NCBI GenBank assembly: GCA_944470555.2
Contig: OX104127.1
Coordinates: 119,254,741-119,318,740 of the forward strand
Reading direction: 5' to 3'
DNA: 64,000 bases
DNA from: Heterobilharzia americana
Lineage: Eukaryota > Platyhelminthes > Trematoda > Strigeidida > Schistosomatidae
Shown here piece after piece: positions 47,839 to 60,650 of this stretch. The translations under genes were made by a program, and so were the position numbers. Under the pieces are notes generated by a model, which was given only the letters and a program-made list of their open reading frames with translations, did not search any database and was not told the DNA's origin. How positions within the stretch are numbered: position 1 is the first letter of the stretch; each line of letters starts with the position of its first letter.

Positions 47839-50800
47839 ACCTCGACTGGTGAACCAGTTCACTAGTTACTAGCCGGTCCCAAGCCCGGGTAAAGAGGGAA
47901 GGTAGGGCATAGGGCTAGCAACCATACCCCGGAAAACAAATCCAACCACTAAAGAAACTTCAAAGCACAAACGAAATACAAAAAATAACAAATTTATTCC
48001 TCGCTGGAACCGGAGAGGCGAAATGACCCCGGTTGGTGAAAGCATTTGGGAATCCAATTGGCCAATGTGTCTTCTCTAGATGAAAGTGAAAGTAAACGTG
48101 GGGACATGGAATGTCCGCACCATGTTTGAACCCAGCAAGGCAGCCCAGATTGCAAACGAGATGAGAAGGTATCATACTGAAGTGCATGGAATTTGCGAAA
48201 GCAGATGGAATGGGAGTGGACTCTTCAAACTGTCAACTGGAGAATCAATAATCTACTCCGATATTGTCACACAGACGACAACCACGTGCACACTGAGGGA
48301 GTGGCTATCATGATGTCCCCTACAGCATCGAAGACTCGCATGCAGTGGGAACTAATCTCCTCCAGGATCATGACAGCAAGGTTCAACTCAAAGTTACAGT
48401 CATACAATGCTACACTATGCACCTACAAACAAGGCGGATCAAGAGGAGAAGGAGGAATTCTACAGACAACTGCAATCAACACTGGACATGACGTCAGTTG
48501 GCGATATCAAAATTCTAATGGGCGACATGAATACCAAACTGAGAGCAGATAACAGAGGAAGAGAACTAACCACGGGTTGAGAAGCATTCAGTAAAATGAA
48601 CGAGAGTGGAGAACTGTTTGCAGACTTCTATGCATTCAACAATTTGGTGATTGAAGGCACTGTGTTCAAGCACAAGGATATCCACAAAGCGACATGGATT
48701 TCACCAGATACTAGGAACACTAAAAACCAGACCGACTTTATCCCAATCTCAAAAAGATGGAGACACAGCCTACTTGACACAAGGTCAAGAAGAGGAGCAG
48801 ATGTAGGTTCAGACCACTATCTAGTGCAAGTTAAAAGCCCTCAAGGAAGTTGGTGATAGATCATAGTTCAAATACAACACTCGGAAACTGAAGGACGAAA
48901 CTACAAAGAAAATCTCCACGTCAGCCAGTTATCAGGAAAAAATGAGAGACACTGAGCTACATTCTTGAAGAAACCTGTGTGGATGGCCACTGGAACTCCT
49001 TGGAAGCTATGTGGAAAGAAACCTGCACACAGCACTAGGAAGGAAGAAGAAAGAAGATAAGGGGTGGATGTCAACGAACACATGGAAGCTGACAGAGGAG
49101 AGGAGGATGGTGAAACAGAAGATAAACCAGTGCAAGGATGCACAACAAGAAGAGAATCTGAGTACAACATATAAGACACTGGACAAAGAAGTGAAGAAGA
49201 GTGCACGGAAAGACAAAAGACACTTCTACGAAACACTGGCAAGTGAAGCAGAACAGACTGTACGTAAGACAGACCTGACAACATTGTATCAAATATTCAG
49301 ATTACTATCCGGAACGGAAGAGATCAACACAGCACAGATGAAACCAATGAAAGATGATGAAGGAAATTTAATTATCAAAGAAGAGAAACAAAGGAAACGA
49401 AGGGCCGACCACTTCAAGAAGCTCTTGAATCGACCACCACCACCACCACCTGCACTTCTTCCAGATATACCACCTGCAGCCCAGCCACAGAACTACAAGT
49501 GAACATAAATCCTCCAACATAAGTCGAAGTCCTGAATGCCATAAAGCCACTGAAATGCGGGAAAGCAGTAGGACCAGATGGAATCCCACCACAAGCACTG
49601 AAAACAAACACAGAGACAACAGTGGACATGCTCATACCACACCATTATTGCAGAAGGTGTGGAAGGAAGAGAAGGTAGCTGGCCACTGATTGGAAGAAGG
49701 GTTAACTTGTCAAACTGCCGAAGAAGGGCAACCCAAGTCTTTGCAAGAACTAGCACGGAATTGTGCTCCTTTCACTGTCCACCGCAAACAAAATATTAAG
49801 CCGCATCATCCTGGGGAGACTAAAGGATGCACTGAGTTCAAAACTACGACCGGAACAGTCTGGCTGACTTTAGGAAGTACAAATCATGTGTGGACCAAAT
49901 TTCGACGCTACACTACGCATCATCATAGAACAGAGTATAGAATGTCAGTCAACTCAACTCCCTCTACCTCAACTTCATCTACTTTGAGAAGGCCTTTGAC
50001 AGCGTCGACCGAGAAGTAATTTGGCAACTGTTACTTCAACACTACGGAATACCACCAACCTTTATCAATCTCATTCAACAACTATATGAAGACGCCACAT
50101 ACCAGCCAAGTAATTCCCAATACAATGGGAAGCTCATTGATGCCTTTGCAGAGAAGACAGGAGTTAAACAAGGCTGCCGCCTACTATCACCCATGATATT
50201 CCTGATTGTGGTCGAATAGACTGGATCATGCAGCAGACAAGAGTGGGGAGCTGTGAGAAGAGGGGGATACGCTGGCTGGATCGCGGGAAAGAACCTAGAA
50301 GATTTGGATTTCGCCAATGATGACTTGTATCTGATGTCACACAAACTTGAAGATCTACAGGCGAAAACTAACAAGTTGGCAGAAGAGGCAGGGTAGGGTG
50401 GGGCAGCGAAGACAGGACTTCAATTGAATATAGAGAAGACAGAGGTGATGAAGATACTGCACCAACAACAACAACAACAAACTCCAATTACCATCAACGG
50501 GAGAAATTTAAAGGAAGTAACCTCCTTCACATATCTAGGCAGCACTGTTTCAACTACAGGCGGGACGGACGAGGACGTCAAAGTCAGAATCGGAAAAGCA
50601 AGACAGGCGTTCATTAGCCTGAAACCAGTGTGGAGATCATCTGCATTGCACTCAGCATGTGGAACAACATCCGGATTTTCGACACCAACCTCAGTCAAGT
50701 CAGTGCTTCTGTAACCTCCTTCACATATCTAGGCAGCACTGTTTCAACTACAGGCGGGACGGACGAGGACGTCAAAGTCAGAATCGGAAAAGCAAGACAG

Positions 50801-51370
50801 GCGTTCATTAGCCTGAAACCAGTGTGGAGATCATCTGCATTGCACTCAGCATGTGGAACAACATCCGGATTTTCGACACCAACCTCAGTCAAGTCAGTGC
50901 TTCTGTATGGTTCAGAGACTTGGCGCATTAAGAGAGGGATTCCCAATAAACTAGAGACATTCATCAACAACTGCTTACGCTGGCTTGCTACTGAAGATCA
51001 GATGGATTGCCAGGAAGAATAAGTGACAAGGGGCTCTGGGAACGAACCAACCAAGAACCTATCGCTGAACAAATATGCACTGGAAGGAAGTGGAGATGGA
51101 TAGGGCATACACTGAGAAGGTCGACTGGGGAAATCACACGTCAGGGCGGTCCCTCGAGTGGAACCCCCATGGGAAGCGACGAGTTTGGCGTCCTAAGTGA
51201 AGGTGACATGGAGGAGATCGTGCGAGGAGGAAATGAAAACTTCTGGGCTGTCGTGGAGCCAGGTTCAAAAGATTTCAGAGAAGATATTGGGATGGAGATG
51301 TGCTACTGAAGCCCTATGTTCCATTAGGAACCCAAGGGACTAATAATAATAATAAGCGATAATAGTAGTA
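47839..51370 (+). mobile_element. Family A (RTE-like) full-length copy A5
   Basis: The best reference copy of the family, about 3.53 kb, with an exact 13-bp target duplication. It has a 5' leader (47839-48079). The APE nuclease starts with VNVGTWNVRTM (48086 onward) and ends with ATWISPDTRNTKNQTDF and ADVGSDHYLV (about 48690-48830). A basic linker follows (49011-49502, with a proline run). RT segments include GPDGIPP (about 49570), FEKAFDSVDRE (about 49983) and a damaged active site (FANDD, about 50310). A C-terminal WRWIGH region (about 51090) precedes a TAATAATAATAATAAG tail. Stops, several short frameshifts and a 194-bp internal tandem duplication make it non-autonomous. Confidence 0.88.
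50517..50904 (+). repeat. 194-bp tandem duplication inside A5
   Basis: 50517-50710 is repeated at 50711-50904 without visible differences. The junction has GTA microhomology (AAGTAACC versus CTGTAACC). The unit length is not a multiple of three, so the duplication shifts the RT C-terminal frame. Copies A1 and A3 lack it. Confidence 0.92.
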
Positions 51371-51383
51371 ATACTCGTCCAAA
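51371..51383. repeat. Target-site duplication of A5, right
   Basis: ATACTCGTCCAAA, matching 47826-47838. Confidence 0.88.
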
Positions 51384-51689
51384 GCATTAAGCGAATGTAA
51401 CCCATAAAGAATTACTGCATAACACTAATCATTACATAAATAGAAAGCAGAACTAGGAAATTTCAAGCCAAAACTAGGCTTTCAACGAGTAACAAGTGTC
51501 TTCGCATACACCAGATCGGTCTACATTCAACTCAACCACTAACACTAAGCTGCAAACTCACTGCACTAAGGCAGCTGCAGTTCAGATTTCAACTATAAAG
51601 AAATTAAGCCAGATGGCCTGTGTTAATCCTTACAGAGGATATCTCTGTGAAGATCTAGTTTCTCCTTGAACGGGTTGACAGAAGGTGCT

Positions 51690-52510
51690 GATACTTCTTG
51701 CTGCTATAAGGAGTTCCAGACGTTGACTACACGATGGGAGAAACGGAGATTCACAGTAAGTTGATCCGATCGTGGTTTTTGAATATTCTTGTGATGTCCT
51801 CGAAGATAGTCAATCCTAGCAGGGGAGAAAAGATAGGACATATCAGTACCGAAGTCATTATTAAGGATACGAAATGCCAGTATGAGATTACCTCGTTTTC
51901 TACGATAAGACAGTGGGAATAAGTTTAGCAGATCTAGTCTTTCCTCGTAGGACAGATTCGAAAGGCCTGCCACAAGCTTAGTACCTACCCTCTGAACACG
52001 TCCGAGTACGTCAGCATCCTTATTTAGACATAGGATGGCCGCCAGAATGCAGTATTCCAAGTGAGGTCTAACGTAAGTAAAATACAGTATTCTCAACATG
52101 TCCTGATCAAAACTTTTGAAAGCTCTGTGGATGGACCGTAATACACGGAAGTTCTTTGCTGCAACTGTATTACAGTTCGCCAAAGTTTTCAAATGACGAC
52201 TAGTGATGACACCCAAGTCTTTCAGTCCAAAGACTAGAATAGTGGTGTACCATCAACGGAGTACTGAGAACAGTTGCCATGATCAATATGCATTATTGCA
52301 CTCTTACTACAGTTGATTTCCAGCAACGTTTGAACCAACCTAATACTTCATCGACATCCGCTTTAAGTGCATACATATCAGCACTACTGCGTATGGTCCT
52401 CCAAATCCTTACATAATCTGCGAATCGCAGCATTGGAGAGTTAAGCATTTTTGGTCTCTTAAAATCCATGCAGATTCATTGACCACCTTTATGGAAATGT
52501 CTTTTAGTTA
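51690..52510 (-). mobile_element. CR1/jockey-like non-LTR retrotransposon, RT C-terminal part
   Basis: The minus-strand 170-codon frame (51704-52216) has the C-terminal RT pattern of CR1/jockey-like elements: FTYVRPHLEYCILAA, then LGRVQRVGTKLV, LSYEERLDLLNLFPLSYRR and RGNLILAFRILN. Upstream, about 52300-52450, decayed RT with a FADDVRIW-like active site precedes it. It is not family A or B. It is a 5'-truncated relic, and I could not assign a named Schistosoma element. Confidence 0.78.
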
Positions 52511-53115
52511 ATCCTTAGGCATAGGTGTACCAGCTTCCCTCCGTTTTCTCTTTCGTTGAGTATGCATCGGAACTGGTGTAATCTCACTATGGTATCCAAT
52601 AGTCCAATATGAGATCCTGTGTCAGGTGTATTAACATCAACAGTGTCATCACCTGATACTGCATTGGAATGACAGCTATCATTTCCGCATGGTTGTTTTT
52701 TGATCTATAACATCTCTATGTTGTTCACAACACACAATTCACTGCAGTGTGATCAGTTAGAACACGTCACCATGTTATCGTGTATCCGACCAAATTTGGA
52801 CACAAGGATTTAGGTTGTGACAATACCAAAACCAAGCTTAAGCCTTAAAATGATGAGAGTTCAAATACCAACTCAAACTTAAAACTCAATTAAGATAAGT
52901 CAAGGCTTATTAGAAAGTAGGCTATTGATGTGCTTTACGTAAAAAAAAACCGAAAAATGTCAAACGGGAGGAAAAATTAACGTCCGTTTTCAAATACCTC
53001 AAATCAACCAGTATGAGCTAATAACAAGTAGAAAATATCACCACTTTCAAATGCAAGCATAACATGAATAAAGCTATCAACCTCAGTAATTCATCTAACA
53101 GTGCATGGAACCACT
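52511..53115. other. HSP90 upstream flank, no gene recognised
   Basis: AT-rich sequence between the CR1-like relic and the HSP90 promoter. No open frame of note. Confidence 0.5.
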
Positions 53116-53287
53116 TTCTAGAACTCGCTGACGAAAAACGAAGCAGCATGACAAATCCAACCAATCGAAAAAGTCGGAATATTGTAGAATATTCCACATA
53201 ATTCGGCAGTGATTTCATTGGCTGTGGAGTTTCTAAATTTAGCGGTAAATCAATGAAGTCTAGAACATTCGATTGGCTGTTTATAAA
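53116..53287 (+). promoter_or_regulatory. HSP90 heat-shock promoter
   Basis: Heat-shock elements are TTCTAGAA (53116-53123), GAAtaTTGtaGAAtaTTC (53177-53194, four units, one imperfect) and GAACATTC (53263-53270). CCAAT boxes lie at 53161-53165 and inverted at 53217-53221 and 53272-53276. A TATA box TATAAA lies at 53282-53287, about 65 bases before the ATG. This is a compact, strong HSF-type promoter. Confidence 0.82.
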
Positions 53288-53349
53288 CGCGTGCGACAGA
53301 CAAACGATCATTTATTCCGTCTGTACGCATTGTTCTTGATATTGTGGAA

Positions 53350-55527
53350 ATGCCCGAACCAATGTGCACCGGTCCAGATCCTCAACCTGAAACATTCGCC
53401 TTCCAAGCTGAGATTGCTCAGCTTATGAGCTTGATCATCAACACATTCTACTCGAACAAGGAGATATTTCTTCGAGAGTTGATTTCCAATGCAAGTGATG
53501 CTCTGGACAAGCTGAGATACAAGAGTCTGACAGATCCATCAGTTCTCGACTCTGGAAAGGAGATGTACATCAAGTTGATTCCGAATAAGGAGGCTGGCAC
53601 CCTGACAGTGCTGGATACGGGTATTGGTATGACGAAGTCGGATTTGATCAACAATCTGGGAACGATTGCGTGTTCTGGTACGAAGGCGTTCATGGAGGCG
53701 TTGCAGGCTGGTGCTGATATCTCTATGATCGGTCAGTTCGGTGTTGGTTTCTACTCTGCCTACCTAGTGGCTGACCGTGTTCAGGTGGTGACGAAGAGTA
53801 ACGACGACGAGCAGTACATGTGGGAGTCGTCAGCGGGTGGTTCGTTCACGATCACACCGGACAGCAGTGAGCTGCCGAGTCGTGGTACGAAGGTGATCCT
53901 GTACTTCAAGGAGGACCAGATGGAGTTCCTTGAGGACAGGAAGATCCGTGAGATAATCAAGAAGCACTCTCAGTTCATCAACTACCCTATCCAGTTGGTT
54001 GTGGAGAAGGAGAGGACGAAGGAGGTGTCTGACGATGAGGCTGAGAAGGAGGAGACGAAAGAGACGGAGGGTGAGGGTGATGATGAGGAGAAGCCTAAGG
54101 TTGAGGATCTAGATGAAGACGAAGAGGATGAGGAGAAGGATAAGAAGAAGAAGAAGAAAAAGGTGACTGAGAAGTATGTTGACGAGGAGTTGTTGAATAA
54201 GATGAAGCCGATCTGGACTCGTAATCCAGACGACATAACGAAGGAGGAGTATGGAGAGTTCTACAAGTCTTTGAGTAATGACTGGGAGGATCACCTTGCG
54301 GTGAAGCACTTCTCTGTTGAGGGCCAGCTGGAGTTCCGAGCGTTGTTGTTTGTGCCCAAGCGGGCTCCGTTTGACCTGTTTGAGAATCGTAAGAAGAGGA
54401 ACAACATCAAGTTGTATGTTCGTCGAGTGTTCATCATGGATAACTGTGAAGACCTGATCCCTGAGTACCTGAACTTTGTTCGAGGTGTTGTGGACAGTGA
54501 GGACTTGCCGTTGAACATCAGTCGTGAGGTGTTGCAGCAGAATAAGGTGTTGAAGGTGATCCGTAAGAATCTGGTGAAGAAGTGTATCGAGTTGTTTGAG
54601 GAGATAATGGAGGATAAGGAGGACTACAAGAAGTTCTATGAGCAGTTCTCGAAGAACATCAAGCTGGGTATCCACGAGGATGGTGTGAACAGGAAGAAGT
54701 TGGCCGACTTTCTGCGTTACTACTCCAGCTCTAGTGGTGATGAGATGACCAGCCTGAAAGACTATGTGTCTCGTATGAAGGAGAACCAGAAGGATATTTA
54801 CTATATAACAGGTGAGACGAAGGAGGCGTTGGCCAACTCTGCGTTCACTGAGGTGCTTCGTAAGCGTGGCTATGAGGTGTTGTACATGCTTGATCCTATT
54901 GACGAGTATGCAGTGACCCAACTGCGAGAGTACGACGGTAAGAAGTTGGTGTGTGTGACGAAGGAGGGTCTTCAGTTGCCTGAGGATGAGGAAGAGAAGA
55001 AGAAGTTTGAGGATCAGAAGGCGTCGTTCGAGCCGTTGTGCAAGGCTATCCAGGATATCTTGGGTAAGCGGGTTGAGAAAGTGAGTGTGTCGAACCGTTT
55101 GACGACTTCACCGTGTTGCATTGTAACATCTGAGTTTGGTTGGTCGGCGAACATGGAGAGGATAATGAAGGCACAGGCGCTGAGGGATACGAGCACGATG
55201 GGTTACATGGCTGCGAAGAAGCACTTGGAGCTGAATCCCATGCATCCGATAATCATCGCACTGAGGGATCTGTTCGACAGTGGTGATTCTATCAAGCTTG
55301 CGAAAGACCTTGTCCATCTTCTGCATAGCACGGCCCTGCTCACTTCTGGTTTCTCGCTTGAAGATCCGAAGGTTTACGCGAACCGTATCCACCAGTTGGT
55401 GAGTATGTGTCTAGATATTCCTACGGATGATGAGTCGAAGGTTGCGGATGCAGTGGCGGAGAACAGTAGTGCGACTACCCTACCAACTGAGACAGGTGAT
55501 GATGCAGGTATGGAGGAAGTGGATTGA
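53350..55527 (+). CDS. HSP90: Cytosolic heat shock protein 90
   Basis: A complete intronless 725-residue Hsp90, the ATP-dependent clamp chaperone that matures kinases, receptors and other clients in the cytosol. The ATG at 53350 (MPEPMCTG) is chosen because the frame upstream offers only a GTG. The N-terminal GHKL ATPase has [20 protein letters not shown] with the catalytic Glu and nucleotide-binding Asn (residues about 43 and 47), then LDTGIGMT and [11 protein letters not shown]. An acidic/lysine-rich charged linker spans about residues 215-280. The middle domain has [11 protein letters not shown] with the catalytic-loop Arg. The C-terminal dimerisation domain ends GMEEVD, the TPR-docking tail of cytosolic forms. 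Length matches the family and no defects were found. It lies between the two large inverted-repeat arms and about 36 kb from HSP70-2. Confidence 0.97.
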   Translation: MPEPMCTGPDPQPETFAFQAEIAQLMSLIINTFYSNKEIFLRELISNASDALDKLRYKSLTDPSVLDSGKEMYIKLIPNKEAGTLTVLDTGIGMTKSDLINNLGTIACSGTKAFMEALQAGADISMIGQFGVGFYSAYLVADRVQVVTKSNDDEQYMWESSAGGSFTITPDSSELPSRGTKVILYFKEDQMEFLEDRKIREIIKKHSQFINYPIQLVVEKERTKEVSDDEAEKEETKETEGEGDDEEKPKVEDLDEDEEDEEKDKKKKKKKVTEKYVDEELLNKMKPIWTRNPDDITKEEYGEFYKSLSNDWEDHLAVKHFSVEGQLEFRALLFVPKRAPFDLFENRKKRNNIKLYVRRVFIMDNCEDLIPEYLNFVRGVVDSEDLPLNISREVLQQNKVLKVIRKNLVKKCIELFEEIMEDKEDYKKFYEQFSKNIKLGIHEDGVNRKKLADFLRYYSSSSGDEMTSLKDYVSRMKENQKDIYYITGETKEALANSAFTEVLRKRGYEVLYMLDPIDEYAVTQLREYDGKKLVCVTKEGLQLPEDEEEKKKFEDQKASFEPLCKAIQDILGKRVEKVSVSNRLTTSPCCIVTSEFGWSANMERIMKAQALRDTSTMGYMAAKKHLELNPMHPIIIALRDLFDSGDSIKLAKDLVHLLHSTALLTSGFSLEDPKVYANRIHQLVSMCLDIPTDDESKVADAVAENSSATTLPTETGDDAGMEEVD

Positions 55528-57130
55528 TGTGATTGCATTTTGTACATACCCGAATACTAATACATTTTGTTCGTTGCATTACTTTTCCTTAGTGTTTTGA
55601 TTTTGTTTTGGTTGGTTTCGTACACTGTGGTTATGTTTTGCGTGTAGTGTGGTCAGCGGTGCTATGTGGACGGTGATGCGGCAGATAATTAGGATGTTTT
55701 GTGTAGTGTTTGCCGTCTGAGTGACTGCTAGCGTGCGTATCGGGCTGTGGGTACGTAGGATAGGGTACGTGCTTTTAGCGAACTTTGATAATGCTCCGGT
55801 GTCGGAATAGGTCAGGTGTTATATCTGGTTTGTTTTGGGTATGCGTGCTGCTTGGTGTTCGAGCTCTGGGGCGCTTGAACACATAGTAGTTCGTAAGCAT
55901 AGAGGTGTTGCTAAGGCGGCTCTCGGGAATGAATTACAAGGGGAATTCCAACGCATAGATTTGTCAAGATCTGATTGACCTGTCATACAATTACAAGGCG
56001 GTTAGTTTTTTATTAACCCGTGTCTATATTATGCGGTTGGTTGTCGTCCTATCGGATTTCCCCAGTAGCAGTGTTTCTTCGTTTTCCAATGTAAGTGATC
56101 TGAAAAGGTCCGGGGATAGCCCATCATGCGACAATTAGAAGGTGGGCTTAGCCGTTGTAGCACTTAAACGGATTTCCGGTCTCTGCAGAAGGTCAAATTG
56201 GGCTTTTAAAGACGTTTGGCGGATCTAAACGTACCAAGAACGACTGGTTGCGCTTGATCCTTTCTATTATAGGAGGGAGACAACTTGTGTGCCTTAAGGC
56301 TTGCAAAATCTCTGGATGCTCTTCCTGCAGACGATCCAGACTGTTTTGCGGGGATCCTTTAAAAGCTGGCTTGATGATTACTTGAGATGTGGGTGGGATC
56401 GGCTCTGAATTAACTGAATTTTCAAATTTTGACCGCTGCTTCTTGCTTTCTTTAACCATACACAGACTGACAATAACATACCTATCGAGCACTCGAATGA
56501 TCACGTCAACTTGGGGTAGTTGTGCCGACTTCTAACAGTGTAACCTGAGAGAAAATCAATATAATTCCTATCCTAACCCTCTGGTGAAGTGTGCCGGTAG
56601 TTTCCCCGCGTAACTCCATCTTGGACCAACGATGTAGTCCTGTTGGGGTGATTCATTTGACGGATAGTCTTGAAGCCAAATTTCAGGTAACCTAGTTTCT
56701 TATGATACCCTAAGGTGAACGACCTGTGTACTCTAAGGCATCGATTGACAACTAATTTTGTCACCCTTCTCTGCAACTTCGAGTGTTTGTTCTTTAATTT
56801 GAAGAGGAATTGTTATCGTGTTGGACACCTTCAAGTGTGACCTAATGTGTTTTAAATATTATAAGGTTAGGGCTCCGAGTAACATTCTTAGGAAGCATAT
56901 GATGGCGTTCTCCTTTGCTGCCATTCCCTTATAGATGGTAATAATGTCAGAGTCTAGTTCTGAGTCATTCTCAGCGGATATCTTGTTGATTGAACAAATG
57001 CCGAGGGTCAACCTGGTTTTCATCGCCTCCTATGTTTGAAGTTACAACATTGCACTTCTTCAGGCTGAGACAAACCATTCTCAGCTGCCCAAGTTCGCAA
57101 CCCCAGTAAATCATGTATGAGTTCCCCTAG
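55528..57130. other. HSP90 3' UTR and decayed sequence
   Basis: The first few hundred bases are T/G-rich and probably hold the 3' UTR (AATACTAATACATTTTG near 55553), but no clear AATAAA was found close by. The minus strand has a 103-codon frame at 56193-56504 (rich in K, S and P). Beyond it is LQRRVTKLV-like text at about 56750-56780 that resembles the C-terminal RT region of CR1-like elements. Both are probably retroelement relics. Confidence 0.35.
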
Positions 57131-58205
57131 GGTGCTCATTGATGATACCCGCTATTGCCTTTCATAAGGAAGTAATAGGAAAAATAACTTTGAGAACGTC
57201 TGACTTCACAAGGATTGGCCCTTTCTCTGGATGTCATCTAGTTGACTTGGAACATGCAGACAATATTGTCTCGTTAAGTGAATACGCCGACAAAATTCAG
57301 TCTTCTGAACACCTTGAGCAGAAATCTGAGTATGTTTGACATGCATTCCCCTGTCAAATATAAGGTGGTGCTCCAGGACTGGACTGCATCCACGCCCAGT
57401 TTGATGATGGTGGTGGAATATGTCGAACATTTCACTTAATTGGAGCGTTGAATCACCTGTTACGGGATGATCTCAGCTCGAATACAGATGGTTCGTTCGG
57501 CATTTGCTAACATACATTATCCTTGAGACTGAGTGGCGAGGTATACAACTAGCTATCAAAAGATGAGTACACCGCACTACAGTCCATTCCATCCTGTTAT
57601 ACGGCTGTGAGACCTGGCCGTCAAAAGTAGAAGATATAAAGTGATTACAGGGTTTTGATCACAGATAACTTCGTAGCATTGCTCAGGTTTCGTGGATTCA
57701 CCGTGTGAGTAATGTTGAGGTCAGGTGAATGGTTCTAGGCAAGACAGACTGGTTAGTCGATTGATGAGGTTGTGAACCTTCATCGGCTGAGATGACTTGG
57801 TTATGAACTGCGCATGCCGAGTCACTGCCTACCTCGACATATCATGCATGGGGAAGCTGGACTAGGTTGAAAGACGGTTGATGAAAACCAGACGGAAACA
57901 TGACACCAGTCGATGAAGTCCTTGATTGTTGGTCTGAGCCGTGTTAGAAGATGTAGCCAGCCATGTCGAGACGAATGGAATCATTGGTTGAAAACTCTTA
58001 ATAACATGGCTGAAAGCCGGTGGTAATGGCGTACATATATTCATTAACATCTTAAGCTTGAATGTTTGCACTTCAAATGGTTTATTCTCTCACATAACTT
58101 TGACTACTTTGATATCTGTCTAATTCTATCCACCTGTACTTTGTATACTGCTGCGAAGTATGACGACTCGAGCCGATACACTCCTGTGCCAGGTTTTACT
58201 TAAAT
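57131..58205 (+). mobile_element. Family B 3' fragment B4
   Basis: Decayed RT C-terminal half. Recognisable text includes LLYGCETWPSKVEDIK (about 57590-57640), FDHR-LRSIAQVSW (about 57653-57695) and the 3' UTR (about 58050-58205). The active-site region near 57240 reads LEHADN in place of LEYADD. Many stops. Confidence 0.7.
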
Positions 58206-58269
58206 TCCCCTATATCTCAATGTCATATACAAATAGGAAGATAGACGAGAAGATTTGAGCGTGAAGATC

Positions 58270-60650
58270 GTTTATGTCTCATGGTTTGTGCCGTGAGAAA
58301 CTCCTGTCATTGTCTACTTCAGGCTGACCGAATTCTATTCATTTTAGCGCGGAATTCTCTGACCTGTAAACCATACTGTGAGCACTTCTGTAGTGACTTT
58401 TATGGTAAGCTTATGAAGCATAGTGTTGGTTGCTATTAAAATCGTTGGCTAATTCCAGGAAGATAACTTAGACTGAGTGTTTGTTGTCCTATCTACTGGT
58501 TCAGTCATCCCAAATGGTCATGATGGTTGTGTCACGTTACCGCTTGGTTCTGGAGCCGTGTTGGACGATGTTCTTTCCCTTCAGGTTACCTATGGAGAGG
58601 CTTAGCACTTCGGCACAATTTCTTATGCCGTCACATACTGGATATTTTCCTATCCTGAGTGTGACTAGTTTCTCAAACACTTGGCTGACGTAATCTTTGC
58701 TTCCCTCAGCTTTGTATCGTAGTTCTGAAACTCTGTTGCTTTTCTGGACGTTAGTGGTGGACGGACTATTGTGTTGGGCTCCTCATCAAACCGGTTGCCC
58801 AACAGTTCCACAGTCACCATGCTAATCAAAGCTATGTCATTCGTTCCTGTGATAAGCTTTAGAATCGTTATTCGTCGGTTTTCTTCGTTACGTACATCTA
58901 TATAGACTTTCTGGGTTGGACTGTATTTATTACTGTGATATTTGAACCTGTTTTTGCAAACGCCTATGTAAAATTGGTTGCGTGACGCCTTTTAGCTAAG
59001 ACATTCGGGTTCCTTAAGGGATGTTCGTCACGCCCTCTTTTTTCCCTGTATATTTGCCTTTGGGTCGCAAGCATCACCTGAGAGCGTTTGAGAGGTGTCC
59101 ATCTGCTTACTGTTGGCACACTCTTTTCGATAGCGCTCCAGCTACCACGTTTTGTGTATATAGTTTTCACCTGTCAAAAGAGAATGCTATTCTTGTGGCC
59201 ATGGTGCGTTCAGGAATTCCTCCTTCATGACCTGGTGGTTCACTTTCGAGTAACAATAGGCCGCTTCAGGTTCAACTGTTGGTAGTTATTCCCTGGTCAC
59301 CTATGAGTGATCGCTTTTGTCTAAGGGGGGTTGGATACATATCACCGACCAAAACATCTCCATTTGTTAGAATGCAAGCATATCACGATCCTTTCCCATC
59401 TTGTCCCTAAAGGATATTTCCCCAACTTTCTCTTTTAGTCCTGCTGTTATAAAGGTATTTCGAAGCCTGTGACCGAAAGATTTATGTCTCCGGGTTAAGT
59501 GCCAATATGTTGAAGTCTCCAGAGAGGACATTTATAAGCTTTGAGGTGGATGCTAAAATCGCGGGGAGAACATGTTCCGTATGCTTTGCTGTAGACATCG
59601 GAGACCTACATACTACTCCTTGCCTGTACTTCATGCAATTCATAGTGATAAGGCACAACAAGGAGTCTGAATACATTATCAGTCGTCTCCTTGGCTTTAA
59701 GGTGTCTGGAATGTATATGGCTACTCCTCCATATCCTGGCCCAAGATGTCTGACGAGAGCCACGTCTCAGTAATAAAAATTAAACCTGCATGTAGATGAG
59801 TGCACACTGTCTTGAGCTCCAGTAGCTTACTTCCAAGGCCGCTAACATCACATTTTAAGAAGCTACGTTCTGGGCTTAGTACATCGCTGTGACTTGTGTA
59901 GAGGCCGTTATGGTTCTGCTTCTGATGCTGGTTGCCGGTTCTTACTGCACTGGCAAGTATCTGTTTTTTGGGTCTTCCTGGAGTTGGTGTAATGGTAGTG
60001 ATGTTCATCGTGATAATTCTATTGTGAACAACAGAGCTTCTGATACTCTTTAAGGCTCTTATGTCATGTTTTGGTCTACTGTTTCTTGTACTCACCTTAG
60101 TCCAGTCGTCCTCGACAAACTGCTGCTTCATGTAACTCTGTTTCTTCAGTTCGTATGGTTTGTTTCAACGCGATGTGTGTAGACTTTGTGGGTATCTCAC
60201 ATCCGATGTAAACCGGTGGATTCTTATGCACTTGTAGGTTTAGTGTCCATAGGGCCTGACTTTCCTCTATGGGTAGATTTTGGAGCTCGTATCTCATAAT
60301 GTCTTAGGATATACCAAGTTTCTTGGGTGGTTAAAGCGAGTATTTTTCAGCGTCTTGTACATATTTAGCACATCTACTTTCATGGATGCTTTGTTTTTAG
60401 GTTTTAATAGTGACAAGATACGCACTTATTACAGTCACACAGCATCCATTTTTGGGAAATGTTGCACGCAGAATCCCTGTGGGTCTTTAGTACTGATGGA
60501 TTGCAGAGACCACAGTCGTCAGAAATTCACTTTTTGTTAATGACTGTACGATTTGTTTTTGGTATCAGCTACGGCGAGTGCAAGTACACTAGCTCGTCGA
60601 CAACCCAATTTTTCTTGTTTTGTTGCGATTTTCAAACGTGATGGTCGGAG
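58270..60650 (-). mobile_element. CR1/jockey-like non-LTR retrotransposon, 5' half
   Basis: Minus strand, from about 60650. A leader/ORF1-like part (60097-60297 frame: VYIGCEIPTKSTHIALKQT) is followed by a 136-codon frame (59721-60131) running into the endonuclease start (FLKCDVSGLGSKLLEL, GLIFITETWLSSD). GGVAIYIPDTLKPRRR and LSGDFNI follow (59482-59763). A decayed linker (58964-59170 frame) leads to poor RT remnants down to about 58270. The APE motifs are clear, but the frame is broken at several points. The 3' RT part is missing here. Confidence 0.72.

Noticed and set aside
54109..54921. 270-codon open frame antisense to HSP90
   Set aside because: It lies wholly inside the HSP90 coding region. 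Long antisense frames are expected from its GAG/AAG-rich codons. No homology is recognisable.
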